Assembly: GCA_032358165.1 (NCBI GenBank)
Contig: JAALGY010000052.1
Span: forward strand, 1,426,001-1,490,000
DNA length: 64,000 bases
Direction: 5' to 3'
Source: Diplosphaera chodatii
Taxonomy: Eukaryota; Chlorophyta; Trebouxiophyceae; Prasiolales; Stichococcaceae
The position numbers and the translations under genes are program-made. Under the pieces are notes generated by a model, which saw only the letters and a list, made by a program, of their open reading frames with translations, did not search any database and had not been told where the DNA came from. Shown piece by piece: positions 33,682 to 44,355 of the stretch. Each line of letters begins with the position of its first letter. Position 1 is the stretch's first letter.

Positions 33682-36483
33682 TCACCAGGGCCCAAGTGGA
33701 ATGGTGTCTGCTGCCTTTTCCACGGTAGCATCTGCCGACTGGCTGTCCACGTTTGCATCCTGTGGCTGTTCAACTGCGGCGGCGGCCCTGCTGGACGGCT
33801 GCACATCATCACCAGGTCCTTGCAGGAACAGCTGTGCTTCCACCTCATGCTGCTGAGTGTCGTGAGGCTGCCAATGTTCAGTACTGTGCTCGCCGGCAGG
33901 CAATGCCTGCGTCTCTGCCACATCAAAGCCCTGACACAAGCCGCTGCTGTCGTTGGCAGCTGTCTCCATGAGAGTACCTGCTGCGCCGCTACGTGCGCCG
34001 GAACTGGCTTCGAGCCTAATGGACACGCTGCCCAGTTGCATTGCGTCAGTCACCACTGGGTGCCCCGTCTCAACATCTCGGTCAGAAGTACTTTCTGTCT
34101 GCTGCTCGGAGGGGTCGTGCGGCACATCCTCTGTCACTGGCAGAACATGTTGCATATCATCACCATCCGAGGGTGGGCTGTTTAAGGCCTCACTGCGGAC
34201 TGGCACGGCCGCCTGCACACTCGCTGCAGTGCCAGCTGGACCAGGCGCAGCACCCACTCCCTCAGCCTCATGGCTGTCCATCGCCGCCTCACTGGATGGC
34301 AGATCTGTAAACGACTGCTCGCTGCCATCGCTGATGTGTAGAATGTCAATGCTTTCAGCTTTGGCCATGCCATCTGGTTGCCGCCATGATGTGTCCGTGC
34401 CTGTTCCATCGCCTTGGCTGTCCGTGAGACCAGCGCTCAGCCGCTGATCTGCTGCTTGCCATCCAGGGTGGTACCCAGCAAAGGGGTCGCTGCTGGCTTG
34501 TGACAGCGTCGAGGGAGCGCGTGCTGGGCCGCTGCCTTGGTCCTCCGGGCTGCTTGTCCTGACAGTCGCGCAGGCAAGCTTGTGTCGTGTGGTGTTGCCG
34601 CCCAACATCCGCACCTCTGCCGTGAGTGCCTTGATCTGCTTGGTCTGTGCCGCAAGCTTGGCCTATGCACAGGCTGAACGAGCGTTCAACGGCAGAGTAT
34701 GACTGACCAGCACTCCCGGGCGGGCGGCAGCAAGACATGACCGGTTGACTCTTCGCAATGTACAGACAAAAAATTGGCTGCAGTAAGTGCAGTGTGAACC
34801 CACCTGCGCTGCTGACAACTGTGAGAGGGCCTCCTGACCGGGGCGGGCCCACAGCTGCTGCTGAAGATCGGCAATCAGCACGGCTCGTTCCTTCAGCTGC
34901 ATCCCCTTCTCCACGTTGGCCTGCAGATGCATGGTGATGCCGTCTGCAGGCAGATGCAGCAGGACGATGGCCCCATGCAACTGACACTGCAAAGTTTGTA
35001 AAAGTTCTGAAAATCTTGTAGAACTAGCAATGCCTCTCAGGCGGATGGAGGGTGCGGCGCATGATGCCAGTGTATGGCAGACTGCGCACAGCGCATGACA
35101 AGCTGCCCCAGTGCGCCACACATGCGCATCCTTGCAAAGGGCGAGCACCTTCGGGCGCGCAGTGCCAAGGTGGTGCTGCACCTCTGTCTGGGCGATGAGC
35201 CGGCGCTGCAGGGCCTGCGTCTGCAGCAGCAGCTCGTGGGCGGCGGGGTCGGCGCCCTCCAGGTGGCGCCACCGGTGCACGTTCAGCGGCTTCTCCACCT
35301 CCTGCCCCAGCGCCAGCGCCCGCATGCGCTCCTGTCCAGTCACAGCCACCACGCTTCCAGAATGACAGCATCGCACCAGCTGGAGTGATACATCAGGGTC
35401 GTTCAGGATCCATGCTTGCTGATCGTCCTGCAGAAGCGGGATGCATGTGCCTCAGTCTGCTACAGTCCTACGTACGCCATCTGCAGCATCGATGCGCCAA
35501 CTGTGACTGTCTGTGCTGCAAATAATGTACATCACCGGTGACGCGCACCTGGGCGAGCTCCTGCTCCAGGAGGGCGGCCGCGCGCCGCGCGCCCGCCACA
35601 TCCTGTGCAGCCGCCCGCAGCGTCGCCGCCTCTTGCTGCGCACCCCTCAAGCGCAGCTCGGCCTGCCGCAGCCGCTCTTCCATCTGTGTGAAACTGAATC
35701 AGTTCGCTCGGATGGGCATGAGCAACCGCCTTAGCACTCAGACCCAGATACACGGCTTGCTACTTCCATGACAAATGGCGTTGCTGATATTTGCATGAAC
35801 ACACAGTGCACAGGGGCTCTGTGAGCCTTAGCAGCGCCTGCCAGGCAAGCCGTACCCGCAGCACATGCGCCGCCATCTGAGCGGCACTCGCATCCTGCTC
35901 AGAGGCCCTGGAAGCGGCTGCCGCCAGCTGCTGGTTGCAGGCCGCCAGGTCCTGCTGCAGGCGGTCCCGTTCACGGGCCATAGCGCTTAGGACACGCGCG
36001 TCCTGAGTCGCCTTCTGTAGTATTCACAGGCACAAGTTCTCCTATCGGGCCCAAGGAGCAGCATTAATGTGCCTTCCCCATCAGAAACACCCACGCGCAG
36101 GCAACATCAGGTTGTGTGACCCCGACGAGGGGCGCTTGGTTTCAGATGTTAAATGTGAAGGACTTGTACCACGTCTGCCTGGCCCAGAGACCACCGCATC
36201 ACTTCCATTTCGCCCCGCAATGTCGCCTCAGCATCCTGGATGCCATTGCGCTCACGCTCCAGCTGCTCAGCCCGCCGCTGCGCATCATTGAGCGCTGCCT
36301 GCACGGGGACCCGCAGTTTAACGTACGGGTGAGCCCTGGTTGATTTGCTAAATCAATGGCCCTACACTGCGGCCGTGTAACGTGGTTGCTTGAGCTAGTC
36401 GGCTGGTGCACCTGCGCCTTGTGCAGCATGTCCTGCAGCTGCCGGGTGTGCCGGTCCAGTGAAGTACCGTTGGATTCAGCCAT
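33682..36483 (-). CDS. CFAP58-like ciliary coiled-coil protein (about 596 aa)
   Basis: Exons: 36483-36412, 36298-36173, 36014-35856, 35683-35549, 35427-35377, 35331-35182, 34920-34804, 34662-33682. The first half is continuous coiled coil (RAEQLERERNGIQ, ARERDRLQQDLAACNQQLA, EERLRQAELRLRGAQQEAA). Residues about 195-310 contain the C-terminal CFAP58 signature: LGQEVEKPLNVHRWRHLEG, DPAAHELLLQTQALQRRL, LIADLQQQLWARPGQEALSQ, AKLAAQTKQIKALTAEVRM. CFAP58 is a flagellar/basal-body protein. The long N-terminal coiled coil of full CFAP58 (about 870 aa) is mostly missing, and a 300-residue acidic Ser/Thr/Asp/Gln-rich tail, probably disordered, is added. The small exon 35427-35377 is less certain and others may be missed. 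The function here may not be ciliary if the alga is non-flagellate. Confidence 0.72.
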
Positions 36484-36791
36484 AGCTCAGCTTGCTGCTG
36501 CGTTGTGATGTAGGCTTAACAAAGCTTCGACGATGATGAGACGATGGCCCAAAGGTGCGTCAAGGACACTCAGCGATTGAACTTCAGCACACCGTGTGGC
36601 AGTGCAACAACTATAAAATGCTCCGACAAAATCACAAGAGACTTCTCTCGATCAATTGCTGACCCGTTGGTGCACTAACTCGCTTGCGCAAAATTTGCCT
36701 CCGTGCACTTGATTGGTATCTGGCCGCTTCCCGGGGCGCGCGCACGCACAGCGTCAATGATTTGTCTACTTGTGAAGCTTGTGTTGCCAAA
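36484..36791. promoter_or_regulatory. Probable bidirectional promoter, CFAP58-like / unknown membrane protein
   Basis: Only 308 bp separate the divergent start codons at 36483 (-) and 36792 (+). The stretch is noticeably more AT-rich than its flanks and contains ACTATAAAATG (TATA-like) near 36609. The spacing suggests a shared promoter; this is inference. Confidence 0.4.
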
Positions 36792-37982
36792 ATGTCAGGT
36801 GCGTCGTGATCGCGTCAAGAGTTCACGACACGCGTCCGCTGGCCCTGCGCTGCTGGTGAGCTCCCGGCGGTGAGTCGCGCCCGGGAGCCAGGGTTTTGCA
36901 GCAGTGAGACACTTCGACAAGATGGCAGTGTCAGAGAGGCAGCATTCAGCCACACAGCACAGCTGCAGGTCCCCAGCACAAGGCCATCCGCTTTGTGGAC
37001 TACACGTGCTCCCGGTTGAAGGAACTCACGCACTCGCGCTTCAAGCGCCTGCTCATTGCAGACAGTTGGGTTGGCCCGCGCAACACCGCGGCGCTGCGCA
37101 ATTTGGGGTACACGTGCAACTGATTGCACGAAAGTTGTCATGAGCGGCATGCCCTGACAGGCCCTCACCAAATATGAGTGTGCAACAGGCCATGCCCCGC
37201 ACCCAGGCCAGCATGCTGATGGTGTTTCCAGCCCATCGGCATACAGCCCTCCCATGCTGCCGGCAGCCAGACCCCTCCGCAGCAGGCTTGTGTCCCCCAA
37301 CAGCGGGCTGTAAGTGGAGGTCACCACCACTGAGATGGATTGCAGCACGGACATCGCACAGGCGAGCCGCAGCCGGTCGCGACCCTGAAACTGCGGCGAG
37401 ACAGGACCTCTGGTCCGAGGACCTTGCCAACACGTCATGGGCAGAGGGATGGGCGCCATCGGAAGACAGCCAGCAGGAAGAACCGCCGCAGATCTGGCCA
37501 GAACCCGAGGTGTGGTGCCGGCGCTGCATGGAGTGCTGTCGGCATCCGTTCACCAAACACATATTTGCCTGCTGTGCCATGGGCGGCAGCGTTGCAACAA
37601 CAAATGCAGAATGGGGGATGACGAGACATGCACAGATTCCTCGTTGAAGTCACAAGCTGCCGCGCTTCTGCGCAGCAGGGTGCTGACAACCTGTGTCCGA
37701 CCCCAATTCTGCCAACAGCTGAGCGCAGTCCCTGGCATATAAATGACGACAGCCAGCGCTTCGTCTGCTGAGCCGTTGCTGCCTGCTGCTGTGCAGGAAC
37801 CTTCAGGCCCAGAGGCCCTTGCGCAGAATGTCCTGGCACTGGCGCTTGCTGCTGTGCTCGCATTGGCTGCTGGCAATGTGCTGTGGAAGCTCCTGTCGGT
37901 GTGCTGGGCCCTGGTGTCTGCGGCAGCGCGGTACTCTTTTGTGGCAATCGTGCTGCTCGTTGTAGCTGTGTTCTTGCAATGA
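36792..37982 (+). CDS. Unrecognised small membrane protein with acidic middle and hydrophobic C-terminus (159 aa)
   Basis: Four exons: 36792-36798 (7 nt, ATG TCA G), 36969-37107, 37362-37509, 37797-37982; all three junctions keep phase. The translation begins MSG then PQHKAIRFVDYTCSRLKELT, HSRFKRLLIADSWVG, PRNTAALRNLG: basic and probably helical. The middle exon is strongly acidic (WSEDLANTSWAEGWAPSED, QEEPPQIWPEPE). The last exon has two hydrophobic segments (VLALALAAVLALAAGNVLW and YSFVAIVLLVVAVFLQ at the very end), giving a tail-anchored or hairpin membrane protein. I do not recognise the family. Coding character is supported by phase-consistent exons and amino-acid composition rather than homology. 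It is divergent from the CFAP58-like gene. Confidence 0.6.
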
Positions 37983-38399
37983 TACTGCAGCTGGCATCTT
38001 CGGTGTGCAGACGGAGGGTGTAGCCGTGTATATGTCGCTGTACGCTACTGCATGCATCGCAGCAGTGCTTGTACTATATTTGGGTTGTTGGTACATCTGT
38101 GCTGGTGGAAGATAGACAAAGGACTTCAGCTTGTATTATTGCTCGCGTCCATCAGGTGAATGGAGCAGTCTGTTGCAGGCCATACGTGATCCCCTTTTTG
38201 GTCATGTCACCCCGACCTTCCGCAGAAATACCGCCAGACACCCTGTACAAAATTGGAGGCCACAGCTTGCACAGCACGGATGGAGGCCAGTTGGCATGCA
38301 TAGATTGCACATCGCATCCTTGCCTCTGCATCGCGAGTGGAAAGCTGCAATGATTTGGTCCTCAGCAACACTGTAAAGCAACCAGCTCTCGCAAGCAGC
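37983..38399. other. Intergenic region upstream of RAD54B-like gene
   Basis: This is a same-strand gap holding the 3'UTR of the membrane-protein gene and the promoter of the RAD54B-like gene. A TGTAA occurs at about 38372-38376, close to the next start. Confidence 0.4.
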
Positions 38400-41300
38400 A
38401 TGAATACGGCAAAGCGGAAGGACCCTTCTGGCAGTGATGTGGATGCTGAGAACCATGCGCCTGCTGCTCATCTGGCTACAGCAGTGGTCAAGCGGCGCTT
38501 CGTACCGCCGAAGATGGCGTGTCCAGCCGGCCACACGTCACAACACCCGCTGTCGAGCAAGCAGAGAAACATTCAGCCGTGGCGCGGCGCAGCAAGCGCT
38601 TCTCAGCCAGCTGCCGCTGCAGGCCCAGCTGCAGCGTCAACTGCTCCAGCCGTGTTTTACTCAGTGTTGTATACAAAGAAATCTAACAAGGTGCCATTTG
38701 ATGTGGAAGCGCACATGCGACTTGGACATAGCCGGCTCACTGTGCTCTCGGTAGCTCACACTACGATACTGCTGTGCAGAAGCGGCAAAACAAGACGTTT
38801 TCAGATGGTAAGCCTGCTGTTGATACGGATGATCGTTCCAGTCATGTTGTGTGGTGCTGAGTCAGGCACACAGTGTGTGTAACATTCCGCAGGCATCCTG
38901 CAAGTGACTGCGGAGCACTACTGCACCCTTTACAGCGATGTGCGCCTGATGTTGTCGTATGCGAACTGGCTGTCGAACGCTTTGCATGCAGACAATGTCA
39001 GACACTGCCTCAAGTCGTTGAACGCTGCACGCAACAGGAGGGCAAGGTGGTGAGCAAGTCCAGGGTTGCCAACACGTATGGCATGCCAGAAGGCGCACAG
39101 CTTGTGTTGAGCAGCTTTGAGCTGGAAGTGGGCCCGTCAATCGAGGCGCAGCGGTTCAGGTGCGCCTCTTGCCACTCATCAGCACGATGGATGCAGGTTC
39201 ATCGTACGCACGGCCATGCAGCCGGTGGCACCCCTACAAGCTCTATGCATGGCTATGCAGGTCCGGTGCTTGCTTTGTCAAGTCGGCAGCATCGCCTGCA
39301 CAATCGACCCCTGCCACGGGGTCTGGTGTAAGCACTGCAGCCGGATCGCGTGCTTTCATCAGTGTTACAGCTGGCAGCGGAGCATCAGCATCTTCTCAGC
39401 AGCCAGCACAGCTGCAGGTAACATGCAGTGATTGCTTATGTATCGATGCTTCAAGGATCTACACGTGGCACTAGGCGGCACCCAACACTGAAGTATGGGA
39501 ATGGTTGTTGCTCAGGGACTGCACAGCCCAGATGCTGCTGGCGCGTTGGTACTGAATGAGAGCGAGTGGCGCGGGGGACATGCAGGAGCTGCGGGGCACC
39601 GGCCTGTTGCGCCTGTGGTTGTTGACCCTTACATCTGCAGGTTGACGGCGTTGGCAGCTTGCATGCAGTTGCAGGCAGCCGGTAATCTGCATGCACGAGC
39701 AGGCGAAGGTTGTGCAGTACGCTTGCACAGCGTGTGTTGTGTTCCACAGGCACCTGCGGGACCACCAGCGGGCGGGCGTCAAGTTCCTGTGGGAGTGCAC
39801 CATGGGCCTGCGGGAGGCGGGGCGCCTCGGCGCAATCCTGGCAGGTGCTGCTGACTTGCCACTGCTTCGCTGCATGCTGCTTGCCAGCACGAGAGTATGC
39901 ATGTAGCACCCAGACTCTTCTTAGCCAATACATCCTTGTGGCTTTGCAGATGAGATGGGCCTTGGGTGCGGATGTACCTGTGCATCAGGCACTGCCAGAT
40001 GGCTGCTGCTGGACCGTCATGAACAGCACTGAACCAGTTGTAGCTCAGAACCTCATGTTCACTCGCAGTCATACTAGACATCCTTTCACGTCCTGACGCA
40101 CAACCCAGCACTGGCCCCTTCCTTCGACAGGAAAACGCTGCAGGTGCTGGCACTGGTATGGACGGCGCTGAAGCAGGGGCCAGCGGGGCGCCCTGCCGCC
40201 AGGAAGGTCATCATCGTGGCGCCATCGAGCCTGTGCAAGAACTGGGCTGCAGAAGCCACCAAGTGGCTAGGCACTGAGCGGCTGAAGGTGCTTGAAGGTC
40301 CTGCGTGATTTCTGCTAAAGCTCACCTGACTGCATGCAGCCTGTGTGCTTGATGAGCGCCTGTTGTAAGCACTATTGCACACTGCACGCAGGTGCTAGTC
40401 ATTGCTGCCGGGGCTGATGCGCAGCAGCAAGTGCAGGTAGCAGCGTGTATTGCTGTCATCAGTGCAGCTGTGCATGGAGTGCGTGCAAGTGCTGAAAGGT
40501 GTGGTGCTGAGTACGGTTGGCCTGGCTATGCTGCAGGACTTCCGGTATGGTGCAGCGTACAAAGCATGTGTCATCTCATACGAGACGCTGCGAAAGCACA
40601 CTAATGATTTGAAGGGCAGCTGCGACATTCTCATCTGCGATGAGGGCCACAGGTATGCTCACATGCACCTGTATCAGCCCTGTTGAGCTGCACACATTGC
40701 GCCTGTGAATGACTGCACCTTCGGCTGTGATGCATGTGCGACACCATCATTCCACCATGCACATGCAGGCTGAAAGCAGCAGGAGGCAGCAAGACGATCG
40801 ACAGCCTGCTGGCGCTGGACTGCCCCCGCCGCATCTTGCTGACAGGTGCGAGGGCTGCGACTGGATCGACAGCATGCCTCGATGGGTTGCATAGGTGTCC
40901 ACAGCAACCCACTTGATCCTGGCATGTCATGTGCTTCGTGCAGGGACACCCATCCAGAATGACCTCAGCGAATTCTACGCCCTTGTGGACTTCGTCAACC
41001 CCAGCAGGTTTGGTCCTTTATGCAAACCACTGCACCTTGCTGAGATTGAGTAGACGTGAGGCTTTTTGCCTGGGGACTGATCACGTTACACCTCACTGCA
41101 GCCTGGCAGCAAACTTCTCAGCATTCAAGCGTGTGTACGGAGACATCATCGCACGATCCCGTGACCGTGGTGCCACTGAGGATGAGCAGCTGCTCGGCCA
41201 GGAGCGCTCTCAGTAGGACACGATCTGTTACGGAGGCCAGCCAATATCATCCGAAGCAGCATGACCTTGCTCCAGCACTGCTCCTGTTAGCCTTGACGTT

Positions 41301-43772
41301 TCTGTGCGCATTATGGCAAAAGAGCATGCAGGGGTGATGTTGCTCATGTGTCGTTGACCAACAGGCAGCTGCAACTCCGCATCAGCGACTTCATGCTCCG
41401 GCGCACGGCAGAACTGAACGAGCAGTACCTGCCTGACAAAGTGACATACACCATCTTCTGCCGACCCTCGCGCCTGCAGGTGCACGTGTGGCATTGATTG
41501 AGTGGCCTGCAGTAGGGGGGTCAGGGCAGTTGAGGCATGCCTGCAGCCTTTCGTCGCTCACAGTCTGCAGCAGGCGCCCTGCGAACCTCCGCTTAGCATG
41601 CTCGTGACTTGTGCAGGTGGAGCTTTACAAGCACCTGCTGCAATCGCGCGCTGTGACGTGTCTGCTGTCGTCCACTGACGCCAGTGGCTCCAGTGTCCTG
41701 ACAGCAATCACCCAGCTGAAGAAGGTGTGCAGCTGATTGGTCGTTTGTCTGCCTGTGGCATGTTTCGGTGATAACTGGAGTGTGTCATCATCGATTACTG
41801 AGAGAGGTGGTAACTTCATCTCGATCTGTCGCCGCAAGAAGCAGCCACATTACGACACTGCGTTTGCGTCTGATTGGCACTGCAGCTATGCAACCACCCA
41901 GACCTGCTGCGGCTGAAAGGCGGCAAGGCTGATGACAGCGCAGACATGCAGCAGCTGGACGCCCTGTTTCCACCGAATTACACACCAGGCGCCCCTGGGC
42001 ACTCAGGTCGGTCAGTCCACACTCACTCGCCAGGGGTTCGAGTTTTCGTGTTTCGTGCTGTTGTGGCACATGGCAGTGCAGCAACTGACTAGCGCTGCCA
42101 CGCTGTCTGCAAGCAAGGCAACGGCGTGGCAAATGCTTGCAGGCAAGCTGGCGTGCCTGCAAGCGTTGCTGCGCTCCGTCTCAGCATTCAGCGCCGACCG
42201 CGTGGTCGTCGTCAGCAACAGCACCGCAGCGCTGGACCTGGCCGGCAAGCTGTGCAGGTGAGCGGTCATCCACTCGTTGGTTCTGTGATGCACACATCCA
42301 CTGATGTTCACAGATTGCACGGGCGGTGGGCCACTTGTCTCCTAGAGAGCCTTTGTTTTGAGACCCTCGACTTTCAAAGGAATTGGGTAAATGGTGCAGT
42401 GGGCTGGGACTGCCCACCTGCCGCATTGATGGCGCCACCGCTGTGGAGTCCCGCCAGGACATCGTCAATACCTTCAACGCACCACACACCAGTGTCCGGG
42501 TGTGTGGATACGATGATCTCATCTCCACTAGCTGAACGCTGCTGCAAAGTGTGCTGGCGAGTTGTCGTGGCTGTGCTCATACCCATACACCCATTGCATG
42601 ATTCCTGCCAAGGTCGGATGCAGGAGCCACGCGACAGTCACATCTGCTGTCACCAAACAGGTGTGTCTGCTGTCGACGAGGGCTGGCGGTGCGGGGCTCA
42701 ACCTGATCGGTGCCAACCACCTGGTGCTCACTGCTCACTCTCATGCGTCTTGTCAAGATCTTTTCACACCGCTTCAGAGCATGACCATGATGGCAGTGGA
42801 CAGACCCAAACCAGTGGCGTTTTGTGGAACTGCAGGTGCTGTACGACACCTGCTGGAATCCTGCTACGGACGATCAGGTGTGGAGTCGGCTCACTGTTTG
42901 TGCAACCATCTTCATCTGTGAACTACCTGCGCAAGGTGTTGTTCGAGACGAGGTCTGGAGGTGGGCAGTTGCGCTGCTGCAGGCAATGGCGCGCATTTGG
43001 CGTGATGGCCAGCAGAAGCCCTGCTCCATCTATCGCCTTCTGACGACCGGTGCGGGTAGTGTACTAGTGCCGTCGTACGTTCGTCCCATAAGCAGCGCGT
43101 GCTTTGTTGTCGCAGCCGTACTGCTGTGCTGCAGGCAGCATCGACGAGAAGATCTTCCAGCGGCAGCTGATGAAGCACGAGCTGGCTGCTGCAGTGCAGA
43201 GCAGCGGCCCTGGGCCGGACAATGTGAGACCTGACAGCTGATGTTGTTCCTTGTTGTCGGAGTATGTCACTGATATGCAACGACCGTGTGTAGCTGCCTG
43301 CCTGACCAAAGCGCAGGTGCTCCTCTGCTGTACGGCGCTAGACAGTCATTCTAGCTTGTACGCAATTACTGTATAGTGTGGTTGGCACTGCAGGGTGGCA
43401 CCAAGTTCACGCGGGAGGAGCTGCGTAATCTTTTCCAGCTGAATGAGGCCACCAATTGCGACACCCGTGACCTGCTGGCCAAGCTGCCTGGTGGCACAGA
43501 CTGGCAGGTGGGCCAGTCGCGTTTGTCGAGCTTGCAGTCACCACCATGCCCCTGCACTGACTCTCCACACATGAACGACACCGACAAGCTGATGTTGCCA
43601 CTGTCATGCCGTGCATCTCCAGGTGGATGGCAAGGGCGCAGACCAGGAGCAGATCCGCGCTGTGGCAGCCCAGCCCTTTGTCAGCTTCGTGCATGTGGCT
43701 GCAAAGCGCAGTGCCACGGCAGCCGACGCAGCGGGGGCTGCGCCAACCGCAGCGGTTGACAGCACAACATAG
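38400..43772 (+). CDS. RAD54B: RAD54B/Rdh54-like SNF2 DNA translocase (about 893 aa)
   Basis: Twenty-six exons: 38400-38690, 38780-38807, 38893-38939, 39038-39159, 39261-39417, 39516-39640, 39750-39844, 39950-39965, 40131-40287, 40392-40436, 40468-40652, 40769-40845, 40944-41007, 41102-41212, 41365-41479, 41617-41724, 41886-42006, 42077-42257, 42314-42325, 42400-42499, 42661-42723, 42836-42877, 42983-43049, 43135-43223, 43394-43507, 43623-43772. The N-terminal [20 protein letters not shown] region with SGACFV is the RAD54B-type domain, absent from RAD54. SNF2 motifs: [20 protein letters not shown] (I), ICDEGHRLK (II), [17 protein letters not shown] (III), [19 protein letters not shown] (V) and [18 protein letters not shown] (VI). 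It remodels RAD51-DNA in recombination. The 40437-40467 intron is only 31 nt and uncertain. Confidence 0.92.
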
Positions 43773-44355
43773 AGACGGTCCGCTCTTGGTCAGCCCCGAG
43801 CTTCCTCCATAGTGTCCCTTTGGCATCAAATTTACACTACTGATTGTCGTTCCGCACGTCAGTCTGCATGAACCTTAATGGCAATGGCTATGCTGTCAGC
43901 ATTTGGGTCAGAAACCAGGAACTGCTTAGGAAACTGGAAATTTTTAGGAAGGTAGGAGGTTAGTGACTCGAAGATGAATGACAGAACCTAGTCATGAGAG
44001 TGAAGCTGTGATCGATGGTCATTAGACTCTGCTGCATCAATGTCAAATGAGGGAGCGTTCCGCTTGTATACACTCGGGCGGCAGGTCTTGGCCGTCTCGA
44101 CTTGAACCAATGCGAGAGACCATCTCAGCAAGCGCAGCACCACCAACAGACTGCGACCACCACTACGAGCGCTTAGCTACTGCACATGCAAGCGCATGTG
44201 AACCCTGCAGCGGCATCAAAGGTTCCAACAGAATACTGTACTTCAGATCTCTTTGTCACACTTGTCTCCCCTCCTGCCCGACAGCTGCTGTCACCCCAGT
44301 TTCAGAAGGCGCCACCAGATACTCAGCTGCCACTCGCACCGCCCCAGAAGCATGA
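43773..44355. other. Convergent intergenic region
   Basis: This is the 3' flank between the RAD54B-like gene (+) and the glycoprotein gene (-). It contains locally AT-richer, GGAA-containing sequence (43900-43960) but no exon. Confidence 0.4.

Noticed and set aside
37743..37981. Separate single-exon 79-aa membrane protein starting at MTTASASS
   Set aside because: The hydrophobic part joins in phase to upstream exons via the acceptor at 37796; a four-exon gene explains more. An internal promoter is not excluded.
39197..39260. Exon reading [13 protein letters not shown] in RAD54B
   Set aside because: It does not join in phase to the following exon. The acceptor at 39260 gives RSGACFV, matching the RAD54B SGxCF motif, and keeps phase.
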